A stretch of 64,000 nucleotides of DNA from Bradyrhizobium sp. Arg816 (GCF_029989365.1 NZ_JAPRAQ010000002.1:186001-250000), one strand, 5' to 3'; positions 35,469-44,522 are shown, numbered from the stretch's first letter. Translations and numbers: made by a program. The notes: generated by a model from the sequence alone, not told the origin.

Positions 35469-37976
35469 ATGAACGGGAGAAGCGCACTCAAGCGTTGCTT
35501 CGTCAGCCTGATCCTGTTGCTGGTCGGCACCGCGCTCGCGGTCGCCCAGCCGTTCACGCGACGCTCGTCGCAGATGCAGCATGACGGGCTCAAAAAGACC
35601 TATGAGATCGCGAACTTCCGGCTTGGCGGCAAGTACGACCTGGCCAATCCCTCCAAATGGGAGAATGGCGGCGAGGGCGGCGTGACGCTGGAATCGCTCG
35701 GGGCAGGCAAGCTGCGTACCGGATACATCGCGGTCGGCAACGCGCGGCGCAATGCCGTCGGTGAGATCACCAACGCGGTCGTGATCAATTCCTATTATTC
35801 CGGCGATTCCACCGATATGTACGAACAGTGGGTCAAGGGCGCGGCCCTGTCGGGCGGCGTCCCGATCATCGGCCCCGGACGGCCGATCGACACCGACCGC
35901 TACTACGTCATCATGGTCGACCCGCTGGGCACGTGGGGCGCAAGCAAACCGTCCGACGGCCTCGGCATCAAGTTTCCGCAGTACAGCTACTACGACATGG
36001 TGCAGGCGAACTACCGCCTGCTGCGCGACGAGTTGAAGGTGGCGCGCGTCGCGCTTGTCACGGGCGTCTCCATGGGCGGCACCCAGACCTACGTGTGGGG
36101 GGTCATGCATCCCGAATATATCGGCGCCCTGATGCCGATCGGCGGCACCACGCAGTCGGACGGTGAAGACCCCGTCGGCAACTGGACCTTCCAGATGATG
36201 ACGGCCGCGATCGAGGGCGATCCGGTTTGGCAGGCGACCAAGGGTGACTACTACAATCTGCCCAAGGAGAAGCACCCTATGCCGGGTGTGGCGTTCGGCT
36301 GGTCGATCCTGGGCATGACGGGCTACGACTTCGGCTTCCGCACGACCCAGAACTGGGCCGCGGTCCAGCCCGAGATATTCTACTGGGATCCGCCGAACGA
36401 GAAGGCCGGTCTGAGCGTCACCAACCGTGCCAAGCTCTATGACGCAGTCGACCTCGTCTGGCGCAACCGGGTCGGCGAGACCCATAACGTCAATCCCTAT
36501 CTCGGCCGCATCCAGGCGCGCACACTGGTGATGCACATCACCAACGATCTCTGGCTGAACTTCAAGCTGGCCCAGAAGGCCGTCGATCGCGTGCCAGGCG
36601 CGGACCTGATCGCGCAAGAGAGCCCGGTCGCCCATTACGGCGTGTTCCCGATCATCAACCAGCGAAAGAACGATCCGAAGTTCGTCGCTTTCATGGATGA
36701 CGTCGCGGCTCTCGATCGCGCGGGGATGTTCGTCGACAAGAATTATCGCGTACCGGGCGTCGCCGAAAACATCGATCCGGGAAAGTCCTTCTGGAAGGAC
36801 TTCGTGACCTATCCCTATCCGGTCAAATACGCCAACACCAAGGACAAGATCGGCAACACCTGGCAGATTGGTTACATGGATGAGTATGCCGGCACCGACA
36901 AGGATCCCAAGGTCCTCGTCATCATCCACGGCAAGGGCGCATTCGGCGGGCACTACGGCAACATCATGCAATATGCGCTGCGGAGCGGCTTGCGTGTGAT
37001 CGTGCCGGACTTGCCGAACTACGGCATGTCCGGGCCCGGTAATCTCGATAGGAGCCCGGCGCGCACCATGCAGGATATGCGCGAGGTCATCTACGACCTC
37101 GTCGTAAATCAGCTTGGCGTCAAGAAAGCCTATTATCTCGGCCACTCGCTGGGCGGTCAGTTCGTCACGGGGTATGCCCTGACCTGGCCGGATGCGGTGC
37201 AGGGCCTTGCGCTCGAAGCACCATCCGGACTCGAGGAATACCCGCGCGACATTACGATCGCGAAAGACAAGAAGGCACCTCTGTTCCAACCGGGACTCGG
37301 TCGCGACTTCGACAAGTGGAAGCAGATCTGGGACCAGACCGGCATCCTGGCGGCGGAGAAGGCCCGCGACGAGCAGAGCATTCGTGACTTCTTCTACTTC
37401 AGGAAGCGCGACCCCGACACCGGCGTGGTGTCGGCGGCGAAGAGCGGCTACTTCTTCAGCGACAGCGAATATGCGCGCTTCCATACCGAGCAGCGGGTCG
37501 GGCTTACCAAGGGCAACCCCAAGGAGCTCGAACAGTGGTGCAACGTCTTCATCTTCGACATCTACACGATCGGGGCCGAGCTCCAGCAGGATGATCCGAA
37601 GAACCTTTACGAGCGGGTCGCCCAGATCAAGGCGCCGATCTTCCTCGCTTTCGGTGACAAGGAGCCGTTCATCCCGACGCCCGCTTTCAACGGGCTGACC
37701 GATCTCGGACGCGACGTCATCACGCCGTTCATGACGCGCATGACCAATGCGGGCAACCGGCCGATGCTGAAAATCTATCCGGAGACCGGGCACTTCATCC
37801 ATACCGATAATCCGGTGGAATATTCAGCAGACGTCGTCGACTTCGTGACCAAGGGACGGGTCGACACCTCGTCGCCGCTCGGCACCGATCGCATGATCAA
37901 GGGCGCAGTGGCATCGGCGATTCCGGTGGCTCCGACGCCGCCCGGCGCAGCCCCCACGGCAGGATTGAACAAATAG
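35469..37976 (+). CDS. Secreted tandem alpha/beta-hydrolase fusion
   Basis: An 835-residue protein with a signal peptide (RCFVSLILLLVGTALAVAQP). The first hydrolase domain (about 60-400) resembles homoserine acetyltransferase-type proteins: YVIMVDPLGTWGASKPSD and nucleophile ALVTGVSMGGTQ near residue 200. The second (about 465-800) is complete: VLVIIHGKGAFGGHYG, VPDLPNYGMSGPG, nucleophile YLGHSLGGQF near 560, acid FLAFGDKEPF and His ETGHFIHTD. Two catalytic domains on one exported chain is unusual. AGGAGG before the ATG is strong. The last 35 residues are Pro/Ala-rich. It begins a unit reaching the phasin and MarC genes. Confidence 0.85.
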   Translation: MNGRSALKRCFVSLILLLVGTALAVAQPFTRRSSQMQHDGLKKTYEIANFRLGGKYDLANPSKWENGGEGGVTLESLGAGKLRTGYIAVGNARRNAVGEITNAVVINSYYSGDSTDMYEQWVKGAALSGGVPIIGPGRPIDTDRYYVIMVDPLGTWGASKPSDGLGIKFPQYSYYDMVQANYRLLRDELKVARVALVTGVSMGGTQTYVWGVMHPEYIGALMPIGGTTQSDGEDPVGNWTFQMMTAAIEGDPVWQATKGDYYNLPKEKHPMPGVAFGWSILGMTGYDFGFRTTQNWAAVQPEIFYWDPPNEKAGLSVTNRAKLYDAVDLVWRNRVGETHNVNPYLGRIQARTLVMHITNDLWLNFKLAQKAVDRVPGADLIAQESPVAHYGVFPIINQRKNDPKFVAFMDDVAALDRAGMFVDKNYRVPGVAENIDPGKSFWKDFVTYPYPVKYANTKDKIGNTWQIGYMDEYAGTDKDPKVLVIIHGKGAFGGHYGNIMQYALRSGLRVIVPDLPNYGMSGPGNLDRSPARTMQDMREVIYDLVVNQLGVKKAYYLGHSLGGQFVTGYALTWPDAVQGLALEAPSGLEEYPRDITIAKDKKAPLFQPGLGRDFDKWKQIWDQTGILAAEKARDEQSIRDFFYFRKRDPDTGVVSAAKSGYFFSDSEYARFHTEQRVGLTKGNPKELEQWCNVFIFDIYTIGAELQQDDPKNLYERVAQIKAPIFLAFGDKEPFIPTPAFNGLTDLGRDVITPFMTRMTNAGNRPMLKIYPETGHFIHTDNPVEYSADVVDFVTKGRVDTSSPLGTDRMIKGAVASAIPVAPTPPGAAPTAGLNK

Positions 37977-37985
37977 GATGGTCTG

Positions 37986-38849
37986 ATGCCGCGGGTGCAG
38001 GCCGGTGAGATACAGCTCGGCTGGCGGGAGTGGGGGCAGGGCGACGTCACCGTCGTCTTCATCCATGGCAATCTCGCCAGCAAGGACTGGATCGAGCTGG
38101 CTGCGCCCTTGTTTCCAACGGGCCTGCGCGTCATCGCCATTGACTGGCGCGGCTGCGGGGACAGCGACCGGCCGAAAGCTGCCGCCGATTATTCGAACTA
38201 CTCGATGCAGCAGCATGCCGAGGACATGCTGGCAGCACTCGATATGCTCGACATCGGCTATTGCCATCTCGCGACGCATTCGACTGGCGGCATCATCGCC
38301 GCCCGCATGCTCTTGATGCAGCCGCAGCGTTTCGGGCGCGTGTTCGCACTCGATCCGGTGACGCCGCTCGGCATGGCTTTCAATGCCGACCAGATCGGCC
38401 TGTTTCGGGCGATGATGGCGAGCAAGGACCTGACACGAACGATCATGGCGACCGCGGCGTCCTCGCTATTCGTGCCCGAGAGCATGGCGCCGAACGCCGT
38501 GCCTCGATTTCGAGAGGGATTGAAGGACATCCAGGCGTTGTTCGACCGCATCATCGAGCAGACCTTTGGCGTCTCCGAGGGCATCTGGATCGGAACGCCG
38601 GTCAACCTGACGAAGGAAAGAGAGAGCAGAGAGCTCGAGCGCCGCATGCCGGAGCTGAAGCATCCGCATCTGGTGCTATGGGGCGAATGGGACGGCTGGA
38701 TTCAGCCAGCCGATCTTCGCGCCATGGCCGATGCGATGCCGGATTGCCGTCTCGTGATCGTGCCTCGCATCGGACACTCGATGAATCTCGAAGTACCGGC
38801 GCTCTACGCCGGCTATTTCGGCGCCTGGTTCGGCGGAATTACCGTGTAA
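37986..38849 (+). CDS. Alpha/beta hydrolase
   Basis: A 287-residue soluble hydrolase starting nine bases after the tandem hydrolase. HGNLASKDW forms the oxyanion hole, followed by IDWRGCGDSDRP. The nucleophile is LATHSTGGIIA with Ser near residue 99, the acid VLWGEWDGWIQP and the His PRIGHSMNLE. This is a haloalkane dehalogenase/epoxide hydrolase-like order. The substrate is unknown. The phasin gene follows by 27 bases. Confidence 0.86.
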   Translation: MPRVQAGEIQLGWREWGQGDVTVVFIHGNLASKDWIELAAPLFPTGLRVIAIDWRGCGDSDRPKAAADYSNYSMQQHAEDMLAALDMLDIGYCHLATHSTGGIIAARMLLMQPQRFGRVFALDPVTPLGMAFNADQIGLFRAMMASKDLTRTIMATAASSLFVPESMAPNAVPRFREGLKDIQALFDRIIEQTFGVSEGIWIGTPVNLTKERESRELERRMPELKHPHLVLWGEWDGWIQPADLRAMADAMPDCRLVIVPRIGHSMNLEVPALYAGYFGAWFGGITV

Positions 38850-38876
38850 CCGCTAACGCCTGAAGGGAGAAACGTC

Positions 38877-39227
38877 ATGCCAGAGATCAATCTATCCGCA
38901 GAGAACGTCCGTGCGGCGCTGACCGAGGCACTTGGCCGCCTGCGCAAGGCCAACGCCGACTATTTCGAGATGCTGGAGAAGGGGATCAGTTCGTCGCCAC
39001 TGCCGATCGCGAACCATGCGAAGGAGTTTTGCAGTTTCATGCAGCGCAATGTCACAGCGACCCTGGACCTCAGCGACAAGCTGATCCACGCCAAGGACGC
39101 ACAGGACGCGCTCAAGCTTCAAGCCGATTTCTTCCAGGACCAGATGCGGGCCCTGACCGACCAGACCAAGACCATGGGTGAGGCGGCGATGAAGGCGGCT
39201 GGCGGCATGTTCGGTCCGAAGAGCTGA
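38877..39227 (+). CDS. Phasin-family protein
   Basis: A 116-residue, all-helical, amphipathic protein of the phasin type that coats polyhydroxyalkanoate granules. The typical parts are ALTEALGRLRKANADYFEMLEKG, FCSFMQRNVTATLDLSDKLIHA and a final KTMGEAAMKAAGGMF helix. GAAGGGAGAAACGTC precedes the ATG. Its place after three hydrolases supports a PHA-related role for this block. Confidence 0.82.
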   Translation: MPEINLSAENVRAALTEALGRLRKANADYFEMLEKGISSSPLPIANHAKEFCSFMQRNVTATLDLSDKLIHAKDAQDALKLQADFFQDQMRALTDQTKTMGEAAMKAAGGMFGPKS

Positions 39228-39276
39228 GACAGCAACCACGGTACTGACGGGCGCGGTAGCGTCAGAAAGGTCTGGT

Positions 39277-39453
39277 ATGGCCGAGACCAACAAGCTTTCT
39301 GTCGAAAAGGCACTCCAGAAGTTGCTTCGCGACGAACCCTTGGAAACGGCGAGCGAGCAACGAGACGAAAAAGCCGAGGCGCTCAGGGACGAGATCAAGC
39401 GCATGCGCGCGCAGCGATCGCGTCTTGAGCGATCACCCGGCAAGGGCAAGTGA
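39277..39453 (+). CDS. Small charged coiled-coil-like protein, 58 residues
   Basis: Short gene with AGAAAGG before the ATG and typical codon use. The protein starts MAETNKLSVEKALQKLL and continues with a highly charged helix (TASEQRDEKAEALRDEIKRMR) ending in basic residues RSPGKGK. Heptad-like spacing suggests a small coiled coil. It lies 49 bases after the phasin gene in the same direction. No function is known. Confidence 0.6.
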   Translation: MAETNKLSVEKALQKLLRDEPLETASEQRDEKAEALRDEIKRMRAQRSRLERSPGKGK

Positions 39454-39469
39454 GATCCGGTTTCATCGG

Positions 39470-39604
39470 ATGATGCCTCGGTTCTTCGTCGGCATGCCGG
39501 TTCGTGTCGTCAACAGCTGGTCGGTGGCCGAGCTGTTCGAGGTTCTGCGCAACGCGTTCGACCATCTGGCCGATTTCAAAGCGCCCGGCTTCACATGGCC
39601 GTAA
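39470..39604 (+). CDS. Possible small protein, 44 residues
   Basis: An open frame MMPRFFVGMPVRVVNSW... ending in FKAPGFTWP, with host-like third-position GC. There is no strong ribosome site. It may be a real microprotein between two genes of the same strand or a fragment of a lost gene. Confidence 0.3.
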   Translation: MMPRFFVGMPVRVVNSWSVAELFEVLRNAFDHLADFKAPGFTWP

Positions 39605-39625
39605 GCCGAAGAGAGCGCGCGCAGC

Positions 39626-40315
39626 ATGCGTGATATCGCCACATCGGGGCTCGTTGCCGATTTCCTGTTCGGCTTCGGCGCGCTGTTCGCGATCATCAAT
39701 CCCTACGGACTGGCCTTCATCTTCCTCGACAAGACGAGAGGTCTTTCTGAAGACGAGCGCGCGAGCCTTGCGCTGCGGGTTGCCGGATATGCCTTCGTGG
39801 TCCTCTTGGTGTCGCTGTTTCTGGGCAGCCAGATCCTCAACTTCTTCGGCGTGACAATCCCGGCGCTCCGGATTGCCGGTGGCCTCGTGGTCGCAGCGAC
39901 AGGCTGGTCCATGCTCCACGCGCCCTCGGGCTCGGCCGGACCTCACGAGGTCTCGGCCCCCGATCATACGACCATGAAGCGCATGGCCTTCTTTCCTCTT
40001 ACAATTCCGCTGACGACCGGGCCGGGAACGATCGCGACAGCCATCGCGATCGGGATCAGCCGGACCAGCAGCCTCGATGCGATGTTCCAGTCATCGATCG
40101 TTTCGCTCCTGGTGGCGTTCGCCGTGACTGCAGCAATCTACCACGCCTACCGGAAATCGAGCGCAATGGCGCGCCTGTTCGGCGAGGAGGGCACCAGCGT
40201 GGTGACGAAGCTGTCAGCATTCCTGCTGCTCTGCATCGGCGTGCAGATCATCCTCACCGGCGCATCCGAGGTCGCGCGGTCCATATTGGACAGCGCTCCG
40301 CGCGCCATTCAATAG
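39626..40315 (+). CDS. MarC-family (UPF0056) integral membrane protein
   Basis: A 229-residue membrane protein with six predicted helices. The N-terminal DFLFGFGALFAIINPYGLAFIFL and the internal AFFPLTIPLTTGPGTIATAI are the two conserved half-repeats of the MarC family. Despite the name, the family has no proven role in multiple resistance, and its transport activity is uncertain. It is the last gene of the plus-strand block before the accessory region begins. Confidence 0.9.
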   Translation: MRDIATSGLVADFLFGFGALFAIINPYGLAFIFLDKTRGLSEDERASLALRVAGYAFVVLLVSLFLGSQILNFFGVTIPALRIAGGLVVAATGWSMLHAPSGSAGPHEVSAPDHTTMKRMAFFPLTIPLTTGPGTIATAIAIGISRTSSLDAMFQSSIVSLLVAFAVTAAIYHAYRKSSAMARLFGEEGTSVVTKLSAFLLLCIGVQIILTGASEVARSILDSAPRAIQ

Positions 40316-41187
40316 GTGCTCTCGAGATGGCAAGAATACCGGCGAATTGCGAAGTCCAGTTCTCTGGCGCAAGTCATTGATTTTGCGGGGGACTTCGAAG
40401 AACTGCGAACAGAGGACAGCGATATAACATATTGGCGGAAGGGGTGTCCGGTCAACCTTGCTGCGATTACTTGCATATTCTGTCTGCGTCGCGAGCAATC
40501 TACGGTCCTAACCACGGCTAGTTTAGCGGCCTCTCGACCGTAGTTTTCGGCCAGCTCCACGTAGCTCGCCGCGCTCGAGGGGCAGGCTGCTTTCGCCCAT
40601 CAGGGCGCGGCGGACGCTCCACTCGAAGACGCGACCGGCTCGCGAATAGCTCGATCGGCTCGAGTGCGCTGCGGATAGCGGAAGCACTCACGGAGTTCGC
40701 GCCAATACAGTCACCGTCGCCAATCCGATTTTCTTGCTTATCCGCTGTCAGTGCTTCGGCGGCGATAACGAGGGACGCGGCAACGCCCCGGGCATTCCTC
40801 GTGCGTCGGCCGCATTGCAAAACAGATTCGAAGAGCGGATTGTCTCCCGACATGCTAGCGGACGATGGCGCTAAACGACCCACTGACACGAGGAGGCGGT
40901 CAACGCGCTTGATCCGATTGCTAATGATGAGGCTTCGCCTAGGCGTCTCGGGGGCTACGACCGGATCTTCGGACCACGGCGGCTCACTTCGCTGCGGGGA
41001 GGGGCGACGTGGACCGGCGATCAATCAGGAGCTTTCTGAGCCGTCAGGTAGCGGGCGGAGTTCCTTGCGGTATTTCGCAATCGATCATCGAACGGGTGTT
41101 GCAAGCGTTCTTATCTGGGATTGTCTTGCGTCCACATTCTAGCCGGCGTAGAATTAAAAATAGCTTAGGCTAACAGGGGGTTCGCCC
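40316..41187. other. Non-coding or decayed junction into the accessory region
   Basis: About 870 bases with lower, uneven GC. The longest open frame (minus, 40518-41024) starts with an Arg/Pro/Ser-rich segment and has no ribosome site or recognised domain. Another minus frame includes YVELAENYGREAAKLAVV, which looks like a short protein remnant. I see no tRNA, direct repeat or integrase that would mark an insertion point. Probably decayed sequence at an island edge. Confidence 0.35.
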
Positions 41188-41691
41188 ATGGTTAGTGACA
41201 CTCCAAGCGCCGCGCCAATCAAAGAAAACGCACTGATAAGCAAGCTCCTCGCCAACGGCGGCGCTACGGCGACAGTGCTTTGGGGCTACATCGGCCCATC
41301 GTCGCGAGAAGGTTTTGTTACAGTCCACCCAAGCCTTCGCGACCTTTCGGTGACCATTGAGATTGCGGAGGGCGATATCATCTATGTCGCCGACATACCG
41401 GAATCGATTTTTCCATTCGATGCCAAGGCTGTGTGGATCAGGAGCGAGGCATCAATCTCGCACCGTCTACAGGAGACCGCCGAGTCGGTAAGAAGCCACA
41501 GGGTTGAGGGAAGCGCCGGTGCGTTCAGCGGCGCCGACGCAAGGGCTGGGATGGTGGACGTAACCAAGGGGCGCTTGCAGATGCGGGTGGCTGACTGGCG
41601 ACAGGCTGCGGAGGACTGTAAAAGCCCGTGCTCCTCCACCTGCTACACCCCATGCGGCGTCTGCAAATCGATATGCAAGGTAAAGGTGTAG
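41188..41691 (+). CDS. Protein with periodic Cys-rich C-terminal tail
   Basis: A 167-residue protein, not recognised. AGGGGG lies before the ATG. Residues 15-90 look like a small beta-rich domain (TVLWGYIGPSS, VTVHPSLRDLSVTIEIAEGDIIYVADI). A linker with Gly/Ala (EGSAGAFSGADARAGM) follows. The last 28 residues contain six cysteines in the order C-x3-C-x3-C-x3-C-x2-C-x3-C, ending CKVKV. The layout resembles a leader with a modifiable core, or a metal-binding tail. It is followed after eight bases by the GRDP-like gene and then a methyltransferase gene, so the three are likely one transcript. Confidence 0.7.
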   Translation: MVSDTPSAAPIKENALISKLLANGGATATVLWGYIGPSSREGFVTVHPSLRDLSVTIEIAEGDIIYVADIPESIFPFDAKAVWIRSEASISHRLQETAESVRSHRVEGSAGAFSGADARAGMVDVTKGRLQMRVADWRQAAEDCKSPCSSTCYTPCGVCKSICKVKV

Positions 41692-41699
41692 AACGAGAC

Positions 41700-42368
41700 A
41701 TGTCGAACGCGCCGATCGATCAAGGTTCGCTTCCCGTCTTCTCCTACGAGGCGCCATTCTTGATCGAAAAGCTTCTAAAGGATCACGTTGCAGAAACGAC
41801 CGAAGAGGCAGACGCGCTGTTTCGCGAAGTCAAAAGATATATTGTTCTGACTCGGTCGGATCGCACGAAAATATGGTCGATGCACTCGCTTCGCATCGAC
41901 GAAGCGTGGCATCAATTCATCCTCTTCACAACGGAGTACGGAGACTTTTGCCAACGCTATTTCGGCAGCTATGTCCACCATTGCCCAAGCAACGCACCAA
42001 AGTCTGCAGAGGAGAAAACTATCGAAACCGCGTCGTGGTCCATGTTTCGCGAACGCTATATCCAACTTTTCGGATCGCCTCCACCTGATCTTTGGAACGA
42101 CGCAAACGGCATCAGACCGACCCAACGTGTGATGAACGACGATGCTGGGGAGCTGGTCACACGCGACGCCGATGGGATGATAAATTTGCTGAGTCAGGCA
42201 GGCGACGTGCTTATCAGCGTTAACGAAATTGCTCGACCCGCTCTAAACTTCGCGGCTCAGACCTCCGCGTTTTACGTACGAGAACTACCCGGAAACCTTG
42301 ATGATGACGAGAAGGTGGCCCTTGTAGCGGCATTAATGCGGTGCAACGTCCTGCGCGTAGCATGGTGA
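41700..42368 (+). CDS. GRDP-like (glycine-rich domain-containing protein-like) protein
   Basis: A 222-residue protein. The segment WSMHSLRIDEAWHQFILFTTEYGDF...FGSYVHHCP (about 60-95) matches the Trp-His-x-x-Ile-Leu / FG..HH.P pattern of the PF07173-type domain, whose conserved His residues suggest metal or other ligand binding. The C-terminal 70 residues are acidic, with LVTRDADGMINLLSQAGDVLISVNEIARPALNFAAQTS. The domain is better known from plants and fungi; its biochemical role is unresolved. Start ATG 41700 lies eight bases after the previous stop. Confidence 0.6.
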   Translation: MSNAPIDQGSLPVFSYEAPFLIEKLLKDHVAETTEEADALFREVKRYIVLTRSDRTKIWSMHSLRIDEAWHQFILFTTEYGDFCQRYFGSYVHHCPSNAPKSAEEKTIETASWSMFRERYIQLFGSPPPDLWNDANGIRPTQRVMNDDAGELVTRDADGMINLLSQAGDVLISVNEIARPALNFAAQTSAFYVRELPGNLDDDEKVALVAALMRCNVLRVAW

Positions 42369-42371
42369 AGC

Positions 42372-42983
42372 GTGTCGATCCGCGATCAATTGCAATCGTA
42401 TGCTTCGCTCCGTTTGAACCGGAAGCCGAACCCACTTGTAGTCGACGCTCTTAAGTCGATGCCCTTCCGGTGTGGCCGTGCGCTCGATATCGGCGCCGGC
42501 GCCCTTAGCGACACGCGCCACCTGTTGCAGGCTGGAATGACTGTCGACGCCGTTGACACGGATCCGCTGACGGCGAAACTCGCTGCAAGACTTGGTCATC
42601 CATGCCTCAACGCCATGCACGAGGATGTGCGGCGTATAGCAATACCGCCCGCTGCCTACGCTCTCATCGTCGCAATTCATGTGCTTCCGTTCTTGCCCCG
42701 CGTCGAGTGTTCCGCGATTATTTCGGCCATCATCAATGGCCTTGCCGATGACGGTATCTTGTGCGGCACGCTCTTTGGAGTGCGCGACGGTTGGGCCGGC
42801 AATAGAGCGCTCATGACATTCGTCTCCAAGTCTGAGGCTGCCTCTTACTTCACTCATTTGCTGCCGATCGTGTTCTCAGAGGCCGAATACGATGGCATCG
42901 ATGCACACGATAGACCAAAGCATTGGCACGTATTTCGTTTCATCCTGCGGAAGCCATCTTGCCCGGCGCCAACACAAGCGTGA
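42372..42983 (+). CDS. Class I SAM-dependent methyltransferase
   Basis: A protein of 203 residues starting at GTG 42372, three bases after the previous stop. Motif I is ALDIGAGALSDTRHLL (about 39-54), followed by the acidic strand end VDAVDTDPLTAKLA. The post-motif region YALIVAIHVLPFLP and LADDGILCGTLFGVRDGW fit the Rossmann-like fold. The late DRPKHWHVFRFILRK ends the sheet. It is of the small-molecule type and has no DNA-binding part. It is the third gene of the cassette beginning at 41188. A terminator lies at 43061-43097. Confidence 0.82.
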   Translation: MSIRDQLQSYASLRLNRKPNPLVVDALKSMPFRCGRALDIGAGALSDTRHLLQAGMTVDAVDTDPLTAKLAARLGHPCLNAMHEDVRRIAIPPAAYALIVAIHVLPFLPRVECSAIISAIINGLADDGILCGTLFGVRDGWAGNRALMTFVSKSEAASYFTHLLPIVFSEAEYDGIDAHDRPKHWHVFRFILRKPSCPAPTQA

Positions 42984-43060
42984 TAGCAAGTTGCAGAACG
43001 TTCTCTCTGTTCATTGCCGAAGAATCCCGGGGTCCTAGCCCGAACAAGCCCGAAGCAACG

Positions 43061-43097
43061 AAACCCGTCCGGTTCGCCGGCGGGGTTTTCATTTTGG
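43061..43097 (+). terminator. Terminator after the methyltransferase cassette
   Basis: Stem AAACCCGtCCGG / CCGGcGGGGTTT around a TTCG tetraloop, with a two-base internal mismatch and TTCATTTT after it. It lies 78 bases after the methyltransferase stop. The rest of 42984-43457 holds no gene I can support. Confidence 0.7.
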
Positions 43098-43457
43098 CGG
43101 ACGCCAGAACGATAGCGGAACGGTTTGCTACCGCTTTTGCTACCCAACTACTCGGAACTGCCCGTGACAAGAGGCGACGACGAGTATAGTCATCGCCGGT
43201 TTGTGCATTTTTTCCAGCACTTAGCTGGACGCGGTGGGACTAGGAGATATGCCCGCCAGAGAACTGCAAAACCGTGTCCACGGAGACCGCAAACTTGATC
43301 ACGCATCTCACTGATCGTTTCTACTTTCGTAGCTTTTGACCGTAGATTTCAAGGTCAGGATCAAAAAGGCAAGCGCTATCAGAGCAATATGGAGGAGGGA
43401 GTATCCGCCATGGCCTTAGATCGCGGCCCGGGTTTGTCTGCACTCGGTTGCCACGAT

Positions 43458-44192
43458 CTAGCTCGGTCGCTTCGCGAAGGTTTTTGCCCGATTTCTGCTG
43501 TTGTGCTCGATCCGATGTTCTGCCGAGCAGAATCTTGCGTCTGCTCGCAGTCCGCCACGGCCTCCCGCAGCAAACAAACTTCCGCAACGAGCTAGCCTAC
43601 AAGTTCTGAAAGAGCTTCCACCAGCCAATTGAGCCAGCTGGACCAACAGTCCTGAAATCAGACTTGCGGGTGAAATTATCGGGTGGATACGGCGCTTGGA
43701 GTCTAAGCTAAAGTTGAATGACACATCGCTACCGTACTGGGAGAGAAGATCTTCGACGTCGTCAGATAGGGAGCGCGACAGTTTTTCGGAGGTCGAGGCC
43801 AGGACTTTTTTGAACAGTTTGGCCAACGCGACCAATTCATCGACGCTCTCACCCTCCAGGTACTGGACGGTATATTCCGGATCAAGCCGAGTTTTTGTGG
43901 GGTCACGATCCAAGAGGATGCGACGGATACTCCTTATTGGGCGCTTCACTTGCCCCTGACGGGAATAGCCGCGGTGGGACAGATACCCATACCGCCCAGC
44001 AAAGTCACGGAGCCTCTCTCCTGAATGAGCATTGGCGAAGTCGAGCAGGGCCACGTGTTCGATTTCGAATGGATTATAGCGAATCGGAGGCCCACCCCTA
44101 CCAATGATCCATTTACCTCGCTTGGGAACGTCAACGAGCTCGTAGCCCGCTGAATCTCGGCACCATTCAAGTTCAATTTTGAGAGCGGCCAT
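43458..44192 (-). CDS. Hypothetical protein with C-terminal CGNR-like zinc-ribbon
   Basis: A 244-residue protein. The C-terminus (about 195-235) has CRLARCGSLFAAGG...ARFCSAEHRIEHNSRNR, close to the CGNR zinc-finger layout (paired Cys, then WCS..CGNR) but with His in place of the fourth Cys and NSRNR in place of CGNR. The N-terminal half is helical with a Tyr/Arg-rich patch (FAGRYGYLSHRGYSRQGQVKRPIRSIRR). Such proteins are often regulators. It is divergent from the excisionase-like genes. GC is lower than in the core genome. Confidence 0.55.
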   Translation of the reverse strand: MAALKIELEWCRDSAGYELVDVPKRGKWIIGRGGPPIRYNPFEIEHVALLDFANAHSGERLRDFAGRYGYLSHRGYSRQGQVKRPIRSIRRILLDRDPTKTRLDPEYTVQYLEGESVDELVALAKLFKKVLASTSEKLSRSLSDDVEDLLSQYGSDVSFNFSLDSKRRIHPIISPASLISGLLVQLAQLAGGSSFRTCRLARCGSLFAAGGRGGLRADARFCSAEHRIEHNSRNRAKTFAKRPS

Positions 44193-44250
44193 GGCTGCAT
44201 CGGCTATGTAATGGATACGAAGTTTACCCGTTACTAAACGGCTGCGAAAG

Positions 44251-44270
44251 GGCTAAGTCGGGCTAAATCG
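44251..44270. repeat. Direct repeat upstream of excisionase-like gene
   Basis: Two abutting 10-bp copies, GGCTAAGTCG and GGCTAAATCG, end 12 bases before the ATG at 44283. Position and spacing of one helical turn suggest an operator or excisionase-type binding site. Confidence 0.5.
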
Positions 44271-44282
44271 GTATGGCCCGAC

Positions 44283-44522
44283 ATGTGCGATGACAATCTG
44301 ACGATCCAGCCTTTGACGTACAGCATTCCCGAAGCAGGTAAGCGCGCGGGGCTGGGTAGAAACGCTGCGTACGCCGCCGCGCGTCGCGGCGAGATTCCCA
44401 TCATTCGCCTCGGGTCGAAGATGCGAGTACCCGCTGCAAGGTGGGATCGGCTGCTGAACGAAGGGCAGCCCGCGCGTTCAAAAGAAGCAAGTCAAGAGCA
44501 ACGGGAGGCGCGGGAAGAATGA
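44283..44522 (+). CDS. Excisionase-like helix-turn-helix protein
   Basis: A 79-residue small DNA-binding protein of the MerR/Xis-like type. YSIPEAGKRAGLGRNAAYAAARRGEIPIIRLGSKMRVPAARWDRLL is the winged-helix pattern of excisionase-family proteins (the IPxxRLGxxxRV turn is diagnostic). The C-terminal tail is charged (SKEASQEQREAREE). Its stop overlaps the next gene's ATG. It may control excision or transcription of the local mobile module. No integrase is seen nearby. Confidence 0.8.
   Translation: MCDDNLTIQPLTYSIPEAGKRAGLGRNAAYAAARRGEIPIIRLGSKMRVPAARWDRLLNEGQPARSKEASQEQREAREE

Noticed and set aside
35430..37802. A 790-codon open frame antisense to the tandem hydrolase
   Set aside because: Mirror of the third-position GC bias. 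The plus-strand protein has a signal peptide and two full catalytic sets.
40518..41024. Minus-strand 168-codon frame at the island edge
   Set aside because: Pro/Arg/Ser-rich start, no ribosome site, no domain; treated as decayed or non-coding.
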